A stretch of DNA of 64,000 bases, taken from positions 348,016,650-348,080,649 of the forward strand of contig NC_064619.1 in NCBI RefSeq assembly GCF_023898315.1. The letters are read 5' to 3'. The notes below the pieces were generated by a model. It saw only the letters and a list, made by a program, of their open reading frames with translations, did not search any database and was not told where the DNA came from. Shown one piece after another: positions 50,985-61,529 of the stretch. Position numbers and translations under genes: made by a program. Numbering within the stretch: position 1 is the first letter of the stretch; each line of letters starts with the position of its first letter. The stretch comes from Schistocerca nitens (taxonomy: Eukaryota > Arthropoda > Insecta > Orthoptera > Acrididae).

Positions 50985-53770
50985 TCGAAATACAACGCGG
51001 CCGAAATGGTGTCAGAATCTGTTAGTGAGGACGAAGACACGGGACTCATGCAAGTGACAGGGAGTACTGATGTAGGTGATATGGCGTCACGGTTCACTGT
51101 AAGACATAACACTGCTCAGAACTTTCACTTTGCTGTGGAGGCAAGAAATGCAATGACCTCGAAGAAGCTTCCGATACTAAAACCCGTCCGCCACTGCTGC
51201 ACACAAAAGCAGCCATGCCCCGATAACTGCAAATCTGTAAGCACCCATATTAACACACAAGGTGTGTTACACATGAAGTGGAGTGTTTACGTCCTACGAT
51301 TTGCTATTACTTTCACAAACAATCCAAAGAGAATCCGATACGATTGAAAACAGTGCGATGAACGACGTGGAGTTGCACAAAAACAAGGTGAGACAATTGG
51401 AAAGTAATGTGAGATCTTACTTCAGTTAAAACATATCAAAAGAGAGATTTCCCGAGCCAAATGCATTGAAGACAAAGGTCGAAAAAAACCTGTGGAAGGT
51501 ACAAAACGCACTTTGGAATAACATAGTAAATTCATGAACAGTCATGACCTGCTCATTATTGTACTGTGAAGTTTAATTGAGCTTCCCATTACGAAATTAG
51601 TTCATCAAACCAAAAGATTGAGTCAAATACAGAATCTGCTAGTACACTTTACTGACGTTTGGGAATGGTTAGAGAAGCTGATCGAAATGCATGAGCAGAT
51701 AATTGTCGAGATGTGTCAAGAATACCTTTTGGAACGTGTTCGTAAGGAATCTGTAGCACTTTCAGACACTGCTGAAATTCAGAAGATCCAGCAACTCATT
51801 AAGAATGCAGAAAGGAAGAAGTTAGAAGATTTCGAAATATTTTTTGAAAACCTTGGAATCTCAGACGTTGCATTAAGTCATTGTCCTGATGTAATTGTCA
51901 TATGCGGAGAAAGTAATATTATGAGTAATACTCCTGGACAGGAAATACAGTCAGTTAACCAACGTAATAATCAAGTATGTGACAGGTAAAAATTTTTGAA
52001 ACATGAACGATATATCAGTTACAGCGGTGATCGAAGAGACACCCCGCAGTAGTAAAGATATCCAGTGTACTTGCATGAAATAGGATAGAAGACGGAAAAA
52101 ATCATTTTATATGCAATTATATAGATGGATACATGAAGCTTAAAATAGTGCCTGTTGCTCAGTTTTTCTATAACGTAGAGAAATTTCGAATCAAGTTTCT
52201 AGACAGATTTTGGTCAAGAAGTCGACAATTTAAAGAGATGGTAGAGATAATCAGTGAACTTAATTATCCTGGGGGTGGCAAGTGTAAAACCATTACATAA
52301 TTTTTTTACTGTTGTTACCAAAAGGAAACATTTTTGTGTCAGTAACTTTAACTCGAGGATTTGGTTCGTGTCCCAAGTTGCCATAGCGCAAATGGGCGAT
52401 TGCTATCACATACAGAATAAAACATGGAACAGTTTACTTCTGCGTTGTAGTATCGGGATAATTTCAGTGGAAGTCGCTGTAGTTATAACAGCACTTTCAG
52501 CCACGCTTCTTAAGCCGTCACGGCCACGGAACCAGTTATAGGGCGCAGGTTCGAATCCTGCCTTGGGCATGGATGTGTGTGATGTCCTTAGGTTAGTTAG
52601 GTTTAATTAGTTCTAAGTTCTAGGCGACTGATGTCCTCAGAAGTTAAGTCGCATAGTGCTCAGAGCCATTTGAACCATTTAGTTATAGGGATGAAAACAG
52701 TCGTAGTGACAGATTTAATAACGAGTGGGAGAGGAACAGAAACGGTCATTCAGGAGACAATGGTTATCACAACAAAAGGCTTGAACAGTGGGCATGAGGT
52801 GACCATTGCAAAACTGATGTAGAAATGCGACATCCTGCCCCACCCATAGACAAAATGCTACGACCATGTTTCAGTACTCTATACAAGTGAAATTTTTTTA
52901 AATAGAGCTACTTCAAAATGGGTTTGGTGTGGGAACACTGAAACGGATAAACGTTTACAGGGACACAAACATTGGAGTGCAGAGGGTCAGTGACGGAACT
53001 GTGTTTTTAATTCACGCAGACTTGAAGGCGATGTTTCACGAGCTCTTTAGTAAGCCTGAGACGACTTCTAGAAATGATAGATGTCAAGAAGGTATTCAGA
53101 CAAGCGAAACAAGTTTGCTTAATGTTCATGGGATCTGGAATGATATAAGTTCGAGCACATTAGTTGGAAGAGAAGTGGCCTTTGAAGAAATCTGTTCTCT
53201 TTCATGGAATTTGTGTCCCTCTTTGTAATATTGGACGTACAGTGATTGCAGAGACTACAACCGAGGCCATGGTGATTTCAAGCGATGCTTTGAACAAGTG
53301 TGTTGGTAAGAAGTCATGAATGATAGAGTCTATTCTGACGGAGCAGCTGTCAGGGGCAATTATCGAGAACAGTTACGAAGAAACTGACAATATCGAAATA
53401 ATTATGGGGTGTCCAAGGGAAGGAAAAATTAATGCTTATGTCAAGTTGGGTATTAATAATTTAAAGAAGAATTAAGAAAGAATGTAACTGAGAAAAGTGT
53501 GACGTTACTGATCGACTGTCGAAAAATTGTGTTACACTTCGAAGAAAACAGGAAGAGGAATTTGGAGTAGACATTTTTGAGATTAGTGAAAGAACGCCTT
53601 TAAGTTTTAATCGAGTATATGGGTCGTTTACTAGGCCAAGACGAAATAGTTTTAGAAGGACCACAATCAAGTTCGGGAATCACCAGTCAGGTTGAAGAAG
53701 AAGTGACAGTAGCGTCGGGCTGCGACTTAATACCCTATAGGAGACAGTGAACTGAATACTTGCCGCTATG
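50985..53770 (+). pseudogene. Decayed Gypsy-like gag/pol-region remnant
   Basis: A series of plus-strand partial frames (51006-51347, 51618-51989, about 52100-52260, 52929-53228) separated by stops. The only block I can relate to a family is near 52160-52270, FLDRFWSRSRQFKEM...LNYPGGG, which resembles the capsid part of Gypsy-type gag proteins (WxxFxxxFLxxFWS). The 51618-51989 product is Glu/Lys-rich and likely helical. A 5'-truncated SINE interrupts at 52544-52680. No LTRs or polymerase motifs found. Family call is weak. Confidence 0.35.
52544..52680 (+). mobile_element. SINE, 5'-truncated at the B box
   Basis: Starts at CGCAGGTTCGAATCC, so the A box and most of the tRNA head are absent. 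Full common tail. Exact 10-bp TSD AGTTATAGGG at 52534-52543 and 52681-52690. Confidence 0.93.
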
Positions 53771-54013
53771 AAAAATTGTTTCCCTTTAATGATTTAGCTG
53801 AGTATGTGAAAGTAGGAATAAATGGAGCAGAAACTGAGCGACGTGCCTACAGTGATCTAGATGAAATATCAAAACTTCAGGATTTAATCGTATTCTTACA
53901 ACCGTTTGGTAACCTACGCTGCAGAAGTACGAAAGAGAAGAGAACGAAAGAGAAGACACGGAATCTGAAAAACTGTATAAAGAAAATGAAAGCTTCAGGA
54001 TTGAGTTCAAAAA
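53771..54013. other. Unassigned, partly open sequence
   Basis: An 84-codon frame (53776-54030) encodes a charged product ending in a Lys/Arg/Glu-rich stretch. Not recognised. Confidence 0.3.
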
Positions 54014-54083
54014 TGTTCAAGTGTGTGTGAAATCTTATGGGACTTAACTGCTAAGGTCATCAGTCCCTAAGTTTACACACTAC
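54014..54083 (-). mobile_element. SINE tail fragment, minus strand
   Basis: About 70 bp equal to the 3' end of the 60938-61144 SINE type (minus strand GGGACTGATGACCTTAGCAG, AAGTCCCATAAGATTTCACA). No head, no TSD identified. Extreme 5' truncation. Confidence 0.8.
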
Positions 54084-54269
54084 CAAACAACATTCGTAAT
54101 TTTGTCGACGAACTCACTATCGCATTTCTTGTTAAGAAACATATTGCACCAATTAGAATGTAATGTATTTGAGTGCTGGACTTAACATCGAAATCATGTA
54201 CTCCTGTAAAAAACATCCAGACCTTTCCAAGGAAGTAAAATACCACTCCTATAGACACTATTTCAACGA

Positions 54270-55178
54270 AAATTTAGTTATAGATTTGGACTTCCTCTAA
54301 TCGTTGTCTGTCGTACTTTTGAAGAACTAAGTGTAAAGATAGAAAATTCACATCTGAACGACAATGTAAAGTGAGATTTCTTCGCTGAAAAGATCATTCA
54401 TCATTCATGTTCGCTGTGCTCAGAAATTTTGTAACAAACGGAAAGAAATAAAAGCTCTTCTTTCTAATGACCCGGGGGCTAGAATACCTTGTATTTGACT
54501 ATATGTAAAACCTCCTTTTACCTAAATTACCAGTACAGGAAATGTTCTGTTTGAGAAAACTCTGGTTATATGTATTGCGCATATACGATATGAAAACTGA
54601 TTTGGCCGATTTTTATTTTTTTCCGGAAGGGGAAACTAAACGTGGACAAGACGAAGAATGTCGCATACTGCGGTTGAAAATAAACAGCATGGACCCTGGG
54701 ACTAAAGAACTTCACCTTTTCAGTGGCGCATGCATATGTAAAAACTGCAAAAATACTTCAGTGTGCTCTCTCATTGCCTTGGTTGCTACTGGGAAATTTA
54801 AAAAGATTTATCAGTACTTCCCATTGCGTGGATATTTCTTCCTTCTGTATGACCATAATGTTGTGACTGCGAAAAGGAAAATTACACAACGAGGCGGAAT
54901 TTACACAACACTGCTACTCAAACATCTGCTGAAAGTATTCTAAACTGCAAGAATTGATGAATGAAAGTCTACAAAACAATAAAAAAATAAAATAAAATAA
55001 ATCTGACTTCAGGGAGTCAGAATACGTCTTTCCCAAAGGTTATTTATCCGCAATTCAGTTCATTGATGGTGTGGTCAAAAGCACGTACCTGCTGTAAAAG
55101 AACAACAACAACAGAAGTGACGTAGCCTACAATCGAAAAACTCCAATAGAAGACGAGAAAATCCAGATGTATGCAAAA
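54270..55178 (+). pseudogene. Decayed gene of an unnamed insect repeat/transposase-like family, part 1
   Basis: Best block at 54542-54943: MFCLRKLWLYVLRIYDMKT, ADFYFFPEGETKRGQDEEC, then ELHLFSGACICKNCKNTS where related insect proteins have H-x-F-S-D-x-C-x-G-Q-N-K-N, then FLALVATGKF-like SLIALVATGKFKKIYQYFPL and a DHN block. The Asp of FSD is Gly and GQN is CKN. A C-terminal block with IQFIDGVVKS lies near 55050-55080. The family recurs in insect genomes as uncharacterised proteins and may be an RNase H-like transposase (family memory, not tested). Broken by several stops and by the Tc1-like insertion at 55181. Confidence 0.5.
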
Positions 55179-55180
55179 TA

Positions 55181-56602
55181 CACTCCTGGAAATTGAAATA
55201 AGAACACCGTGAATTCATTGTCCCAGGAAGGGGAAACTTTATTGACACATTCCTGGGGTCAGATATATCACATGATCACACTGACAGAACCACAGGCACA
55301 CAGACACAGGCAACAGAGCATGCACAATGTCGGCACTAGTACAGTGTATATCCACCTTTCGCAGCAATGCAGGCTGCTATTCTCCCATGGAGACGATCGT
55401 AGAGATGCTGGATGTAGTCCTGTGGAACGGCTTGCCATGCCATTTCCACCTGGCGCCTCAGTTGGACCAGCGTTCGTGCTGGACGTGCAGACCGCGTGAG
55501 ACGACGCTTCATCCAGTCCCAAACATGCTCAATGGGGGACAGATCCTGAGATCTTGCTGGCCAGGGTAGTTGACTTACACCTTCTAGAGCACGTTGGGTG
55601 GCACGGGATACATGCGGACGTGCATTGTCCTGTTGGAACAGCAAGTTCCCTTGCCGGTCTAGGAATGGTAGAACGATGGGTTCGACGACGGTTTGGATGT
55701 ACCGTGCACTATTCAGTGTCCCCTCGACGATCACCAGTGGTGTACGGCCAGTGTAGGAGATCGCTCCCCACACCATGATGCCGGGTGTTGGCCCTGTGTG
55801 CCTCGGTCGTATGCAGTCCTGATTGTGGCGCTCACCTGCACGGCGCCAAACACGCATACGACCATCATTTGCACCAAGGCAGAAGCGACTCTCATTGCTG
55901 AAGACGACACGTCTCCATTCGTCCCTCCATTCACGCCTGTCGCGACACCACTGGAGGCGGGCTGCACGATGTTGGGGCGTGAGCGGAAGACGGCCTAACG
56001 GTGTGCGGGACCGTAGCCCAGCTTCATGGAGACGGTTGCGAATGGTCCTCGCCGATACCCCAGGAGCAACAGTGTCCCTAATTTGCTGGGAAGTGGCGGT
56101 GCGGTCCCCTACGGCACTGCGTAGGATCCTACGGTCTTGGCGTGCATCCGTGCGTCGCTGCGGTCCGGTCCCAGGTCGACGGGCACGTGCACCTTCCGCC
56201 GACCACTGGCGACAACATCGATGTACTGTGGAGACCTCACGCCCCACGTGTTGAGCAATTCGGCGGTACGTCCACCCGGCCTCCCGCATGCCCACTATAC
56301 GCCCTCGCTCAAAGTCCGTCAACTGCACATACGGTTCACGTCCACGCTGTCGCGGCATGATACCAGTGTTAAAGACTGCGATGGAGCTCCGTATGCCACG
56401 GCAAACTGGCTGGCACTGACGGCGGCGGTGCACAAATGCTGCGCAGCTAGCGCCATTCGACGGCCAACACCGCGGTTCCTGGTGTGTCTGCTGTGCCGTG
56501 CGTGTGATCATTGCTTGTACAGCCCTCTCGCAGTGTCCGGAGCAAGTATGGTGGGTCTGACACACCGGTGTCAATGTGTTCTTTTTTCCATTTCCAGGAG
56601 TG
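55181..56602 (-). mobile_element. Tc1-like transposon with open transposase
   Basis: 1422 bp, TA flanks at 55179-55180 and 56603-56604. Terminal inverted repeats about 28 bp: 55181-55208 CACTCCTGGAAATTGAAATA... against the minus strand of 56575-56602 CACTCCTGGAAATGGAAAAA.... One gene on the minus strand. It lies inside the decayed gene above, whose C-terminal coding sequence resumes at 56605. Confidence 0.95.
55336..56358 (-). CDS. Tc1-like transposase, 340 codons, catalytic Asp155 replaced by Asn
   Basis: I chose the ATG at 56356-56358 (MPRQRGREPY) because 340 residues is the normal Tc1 length and it lies well inside the terminal repeats. The frame itself stays open a further 333 bp upstream, past the inverted repeat. 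Domains: paired HTH DNA-binding region (about 10-115: FERGRIVGMREAGWTYRRIA and VSARTIRNRLHEAGL), then the DDE domain. The first catalytic block reads VVFSNESRFCLG; Tc1 proteins have FSDESRF, so Asp is Asn at residue 155 (codon 55894-55896). Second Asp in LLFQQDNARPHV and Glu in LSPIEHVWDWM are present. I count 32 residues between them. An acidic-to-amide change at a metal-binding residue normally abolishes cleavage. DNA binding may remain. Confidence 0.93.
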   Translation of the reverse strand: MPRQRGREPYVQLTDFERGRIVGMREAGWTYRRIAQHVGREVSTVHRCCRQWSAEGARARRPGTGPQRRTDARQDRRILRSAVGDRTATSQQIRDTVAPGVSARTIRNRLHEAGLRSRTPLGRLPLTPQHRAARLQWCRDRREWRDEWRRVVFSNESRFCLGANDGRMRVWRRAGERHNQDCIRPRHTGPTPGIMVWGAISYTGRTPLVIVEGTLNSARYIQTVVEPIVLPFLDRQGNLLFQQDNARPHVSRATQRALEGVSQLPWPARSQDLSPIEHVWDWMKRRLTRSARPARTLVQLRRQVEMAWQAVPQDYIQHLYDRLHGRIAACIAAKGGYTLY

Positions 56603-56604
56603 TA

Positions 56605-56690
56605 GTTCCATATTGCTACAGACAATTTTATGAGGAATTGTTGATGAGACCTATAATAGCTACTGCACAGGACGGTGTAAGTTAAGAACA
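56605..56690 (+). pseudogene. Decayed insect repeat family gene, part 2 (C-terminus)
   Basis: After the Tc1-like element the sequence gives VPYCYRQFYEELL, which resembles the closing block of the same unnamed family (a Y-x-x-FYEE/D-x-L-x-WP end). This supports that 54270-55178 and this piece were one gene before insertion. Confidence 0.45.
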
Positions 56691-57913
56691 ATATTGATTT
56701 TCATAGTAAATTTCGTTGATAATACTTTCAAAATGTGTGACTAGTGTGGACGTTGAATTATGTGTTTTTTGTGAAAATACAACTAATGCTAAAGTTGTAA
56801 CAAGTTTTAATGCTTCATTCATAATCAGTTAGAAGAAAGAAAGGAAACAATTCAATAGTTTTCAGTATCGTGATACGTCCTTCAGGACAATCCAGTTCAT
56901 CTTTGCCAGGTAGTGACTACGGGTTTAATGTAAATGTTTGATTAAGACCAAACTAAAAATAAGAGCATGGGGAAAGTTTTTTGATTTACCCACGAATTGA
57001 GGTTTGGATTTGTTCCTTTCTTTAGACTACTGATTCCATTTAGGTTACAAATACGGAAGTAAATAGTTACTGATCACGGCATGAGAAACACTTATATTTC
57101 ATTGTGTGACCCCACATCAAATCCGATAGCCTGACCGATGAGAGAATGGGGGGAAACGTGTCGACTGTATTGTCACCAACGTCACAATACTTAGAAATCC
57201 AGACTTGATGCTTATCAGGAAACGTTAAATAACGTAGCTCATGGGTCAACAGGATTGTATCCCTGTAAGTTCCGTTTACTATTGAGCACAGGGACGTTAT
57301 TAGATACAGAGAACGTTTTCCCCATCCATGGTCGTTAAGTAAGCGTTATGTAGTGAATTTTGCAATTCAAAAATTCAGAGAAATTAGCAGACAACAGAAA
57401 CAAAGGATAAAATATGAGTATACGGCTGAAGAAAGTCATTGACAGACAGAAAAGCTTTTAGTAAGTAAGCGTTGTGTCTCTAATAAGGTGAAAGGTGAGT
57501 GTAAGAGATTCTTTAGAGTATTTAGTGATAATTTATGGGTGCAAAGTATTCTCCACCCAAATGTTGTGGACGTGGAAACAATATTTACCAGTAAGAATTG
57601 ATAAAAATACTATACGTCTGAGGTAACTCCTTTTGGTCTTGCCGCTACCAGTTGGAGTTGCTGTACAAGACGATGATCATGACTTATAGACGCAGATATA
57701 GCAGAAAGAGCTGCAGCCCCAACGTATATACATTATGAAGCTAAAGTTTTGCTTTTTCTCTATGATAGGATCATTACTCTGTTATTGTTTTCTGACGAAT
57801 TACAATTTTGTTAACAAAACCGATTTCGTGTATATTATGTATTTCAGATGTCATTGTTCATAGTTATTGATACAATATATAACAATCAGTAAAATTAGGT
57901 TTCTGTTTATTCT
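56691..57913. other. Unassigned sequence
   Basis: No recognised feature. Confidence 0.4.
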
Positions 57914-58117
57914 AGTTCTTTTGCGTCTTTACATGCAATGCGAAACAAGAGAAAATTTCATGCCTACCCACAAGAATTAAGGCTTATACAAATCGCTGAG
58001 AAGAAGAGTTACCAAAAGGAGTTCCTAGCAACCGTAAGATTGCCACCAGATTGGATGACTGAAGAGTACCAAGACATCAACCTAGAATATTTCATTAAAG
58101 CAAAGGAAGTGAAATGA
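57914..58117 (+). CDS. Orphan frame, exon-like, about 66 codons
   Basis: From the ATG at 57938 it encodes 59 residues, highly charged (KRKFHAYPQELRLIQIAEKK, then RLPPDWMTEEYQDINLEYF) with stop at 58115-58117. The frame is open upstream to a TTTCTGTTTATTCTAG string (57900-57915) that looks like a splice acceptor. It could be a terminal exon or transposon debris. I do not recognise the product. Confidence 0.2.
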   Translation, partial: SSFASLHAMRNKRKFHAYPQELRLIQIAEKKSYQKEFLATVRLPPDWMTEEYQDINLEYFIKAKEVK

Positions 58118-58176
58118 TTTCAAGGAGCCTCTCTAACGTTAATATTTTATATTACCTGTGTGTCTTGCTAAACCAG

Positions 58177-58374
58177 CCGGCCGCTGGTGGCCGAGCGGTT
58201 CTGGCGCTACAGTCTGGAACCGCGCGACCGCTACGGTCGCAGGTTCGAATCCTGCCTCGGGCATGGATGTGTGTGTTGTCCTAAGGTTAGTTAGGTTTAA
58301 GTAGTTCTAAGTTCTAGGGGACTTATGACCTCAGCAGTTGAGTCCCATAGTGCTCAGAGCCATTTGAACCATTT
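58177..58374 (+). mobile_element. SINE with class II tRNA head
   Basis: CCGGCCGCTGGTGGCCGAGCGG head, B box GGTTCGAATCC near 58242-58252 and the common tail. Exact 12-bp TSD TTGCTAAACCAG at 58165-58176 and 58375-58386. Confidence 0.94.
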
Positions 58375-58414
58375 TTGCTAAACCAGTCAACTCCCGTCGT
58401 CCAAATGAAATATT

Positions 58415-59114
58415 TGAAACGTCCCGTTAGAAAAATTAATGAATTACTGTGCTATAAAACTCTTACGTTATTTTTTTTTTCAAACAGCTGAGCAGAACTG
58501 AACGTACTCAGACATTTCGCTCTTTACCTATCATTATCAACACTAAACTGACACACAATATATTTTACCGCAACGCAATCTGACTTTCAATAATCCCTAC
58601 AAAAGAATGGCCCTGACTAACAATAACCTATACCTTTCATGAATCACTGACCTCACAAAAATCTTCGTTACTCGAACTACTGCAAGACAGCGAGCGCCAC
58701 TACTGCCAGCTAAATAAAAGATTCTAACTACTGAAGTCACTAACTACTGATAGGCATAGTTACCAAATGAAAGATTTTGATAGAGAACAAACAATGTATT
58801 TATCTTAATAGTGTTCAAAGGTCATTATATATATATTCATGATATCCAGTATTAAAAATTTACTCTTTCTGACGGACACACGTCCAGATCTTCCGCTCTT
58901 AAAACTGTGCCATCTCTCTCCCCATATCCACCACTGCTGGCGGCTCACCTCCAACTGCGCAACGCTACGCGCTGTTCACATCCAACTGCCCAACACTACA
59001 ATAGCAAATATTACAATGCCAACCAGCCACAGACTGCACACAGCACAGCCAGTGATTTTCATACAGAGCGCTACGTGGCGTTACCAACATAAAAACCTAA
59101 ACAGCCTAATTACA
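58415..59114. repeat. Solo LTR
   Basis: 700 bp, TGAAACGTCC...TTACA (TG...CA ends), with 4-bp flanking repeat TATT at 58411-58414 and 59115-59118. No internal retroelement sequence on either side, so it looks like the product of LTR-LTR recombination. Unrelated to the LTRs at 15-34 kb. The 4-bp repeat alone is modest evidence. Orientation not determined. Confidence 0.6.
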
Positions 59115-59118
59115 TATT

Positions 59119-59499
59119 GTGTTTTATGTTTTCAGTAGATCCTAAAGTCATTATTTGCTTGGTGTACCATTTGTTGAGGAAAGTCAGTTAGATTTCACAG
59201 AACTGTTCCTGGTTAGACTGAGTCAGGCGAAAGGTGTATAATGATAATGTTTTAAGTAATTTCGGTTAAGTTTAATTTCATTCAGGTTTCCTGTTCTTTC
59301 ATTATGCTGTGTTTAGTTCAGATTCTATGATCTCCTTTTTTTAAAAAGCTAAGTTAGCACAATATATAACAATGTTTGTAAAGAATATTCAGTTTCAAAG
59401 ATAATTCCCTTCTGATTTGCGATGGACAAAGGGAACGGCAGTGATATCACCTAACATTTTGTCACTGTTTTTATTACTGCATAGGTGATTAAAATTCTG
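59119..59499. other. Unassigned sequence
   Basis: No recognised feature. Confidence 0.4.
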
Positions 59500-59780
59500 T
59501 ATATTTAAATTGCCCCAAAAGTCAGCGTGAGTTCGATGCAACTGTTTATTTAAAGAAGTACCGTAGAGAAAAGGATTTGTTCAATAGAGTATTGTGCTCC
59601 TCTGACGATAACATGGAAGGCAGTTTTGCTGTCAGCTCCTGCATGCTGATCATTTGATCACAACCTGGAACACACGTAAAGCAACCAGCTGAAGAGAAGT
59701 CACGTCGTTGTAAATTGGATGGTAGCAGTGAGAAGGCAAAGTTGGATATTGATGTTGTGGGAGAGCGCACGAATCTCTAT
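59500..59780 (+). repeat. Unclassified repeat X, copy 2 (first part)
   Basis: Aligns with about 46850-47060: TATTGTGCTCCTCTGACGAT, TTTTGCTGTCAGCTCCTGC and AACCTGGAACACACGTAAAGC blocks. Old and diverged. Confidence 0.6.
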
Positions 59781-60929
59781 GTATGTAAATTGAAGTCCCT
59801 GTCCCGCGTTCACCTGTATATGCAGCCTAATATCTGAAACTGCTGAAGGTCTTTGATCCTGTTTCGACTAACACGCGGTCTAATTCAAGAGAAAGCTTTT
59901 TCTATGTAATTTACAAATGTTTGTACAAATTGTCTGAAAGACGAAGTTAAGTGACGAAAATGATGGAATTGCTACCTAGCTTATAATGCCCATAGCTCGA
60001 GAGAGTAGTACTGCCTTGAGATATAATAATATGGAATATCTATTACAATTGCTGTGGTGATCTATCGGCAGACCATGTGGCTAGAAAGCGAAAGTTTATG
60101 GGACTGAATGGTATTTTTTTTTATCACTCTACCTTTTAACCTAGCATTCACCTCTCAGTGATGTCGAGAGACGCATTTAGAAATAGGGCGACAATATCAG
60201 ACTGCCAATTTCTGCTTCCCTCAGATTAGCAATTGCAGTTCACATTCTTAATTCACTATAGAGTCTTCGAACAACGGGTACGGAGTTACTCATCTTTGAA
60301 GAACTATATCGTAATAAATACGATCAACAGCTAAAAGATAATCACCTCGTCATCTGGCTACGATGTGAGATTTACAATCTCAAGTAATCAAATACTTTTA
60401 AAGGGAAGTTCAGTAACTTATACTGAGCAAAAGTTCCATGACAATTGCTGAAACAAAGGCTTTGTTTATTATGAAAAAAATTAAGTTTATAAATGCGAGA
60501 AAGAACTTTCCAAGAAAATCCGAGGGGTGTACTGCTAACTCCTGGACCCATCTCTGTTATATCCAGACAAGTTTTCCTGCAATTACTTGAGAACAGCTGC
60601 GTATCGAAAATCCATTTGTATCCCAAATATTTGGTATTTTATTCTGATGGTACTAGTAAAACATTTTTCAAGAAACTACTTCAACAACTTTGCTTCGTTT
60701 ACATGAAATACATTCTTTCAACAGTGCAGCCGGTGGCACAACTTCTAGCTTTCTTCCTTCCTTGAATTAAAAATGGATGTCGACACGATTCTTTTCGTGT
60801 TACGGTGGAGAAATTACCATAAAGAGCCCACTACAAAGAACTCGGGCAATGAGTCTCAACAATGCGTTCACAGTGCGTACTAACCCTCGTTAGCGGAGTG
60901 CTTTAACACTAGCTAAAAATGTACATCAT
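59781..60929. other. Unassigned sequence
   Basis: No recognised feature. The frames at 60493-60765 (plus) and 60372-60626 (minus) lack motifs. Confidence 0.4.
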
Positions 60930-60937
60930 GCGTGCTT

Positions 60938-61144
60938 TCGCCGCGCGGAATTAGCCGAACGGTCTTGGGGCGCTGCAGTCATGGCCTGTGTGGCTGGTCC
61001 CGGCGGAGGTTCGAGTCCTCCCTCGGGCATGGGTGTGTCTGTTTCTCCTTAGGATAATTTAAGTTAAGTAGTGTGTGAGCTTAGGGACTGATGACCTCAG
61101 CAGTTAAGTCCCATAAGATATCACACACATTTGAACTTTTTTTT
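60938..61144 (+). mobile_element. tRNA-headed SINE
   Basis: CGCCGCGCGGAATTAGCCGAACGG head, B box GGTTCGAGTCC near 61009-61019, GGGCATGGGTGTGTC, tail GGGACTGATGACCTCAGCAG and AAGTCCCATAAGATATCACA, then a T-rich end. TSD about GCGTGCTT (60930-60937) against GCATGCTT (61145-61152). Confidence 0.9.
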
Positions 61145-61152
61145 GCATGCTT

Positions 61153-61529
61153 ATTTCTTATTATTTCTTTTACTTGTGCCTCCTTAGCCAGCCTCCGATA
61201 CACACTGAATCTCTCAAACACTTACACTCATGATTCGTATACAATATTTACGTTGGTTGCTGTCATATTACTTACACCATGCTGCATTGCCATGAGATGT
61301 CACTCCAAACGCCAATTCAGTATGGAACACGTAACCTTCGTGCTCCCAGACAACTTTATTGCTGTGAGCTGCTCACGTCGCCTAAGTTATACGAATGTGG
61401 TGTTATTCAGTTGCTTAACGTTGTGAACTCCAACACGGGACTCGCCAACAACGCACACTATGCTACGTAAGTCGTCTGGCTGTAGATGCTGTACTTAATG
61501 CTACCTGTATGGAGCCGTGCCGGATCGCT
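61153..61529. other. Unassigned sequence
   Basis: No recognised feature. Confidence 0.4.

Noticed and set aside
56137-56685. 182-codon plus-strand frame
   Set aside because: Antisense shadow of the GC-rich Tc1-like transposase gene.
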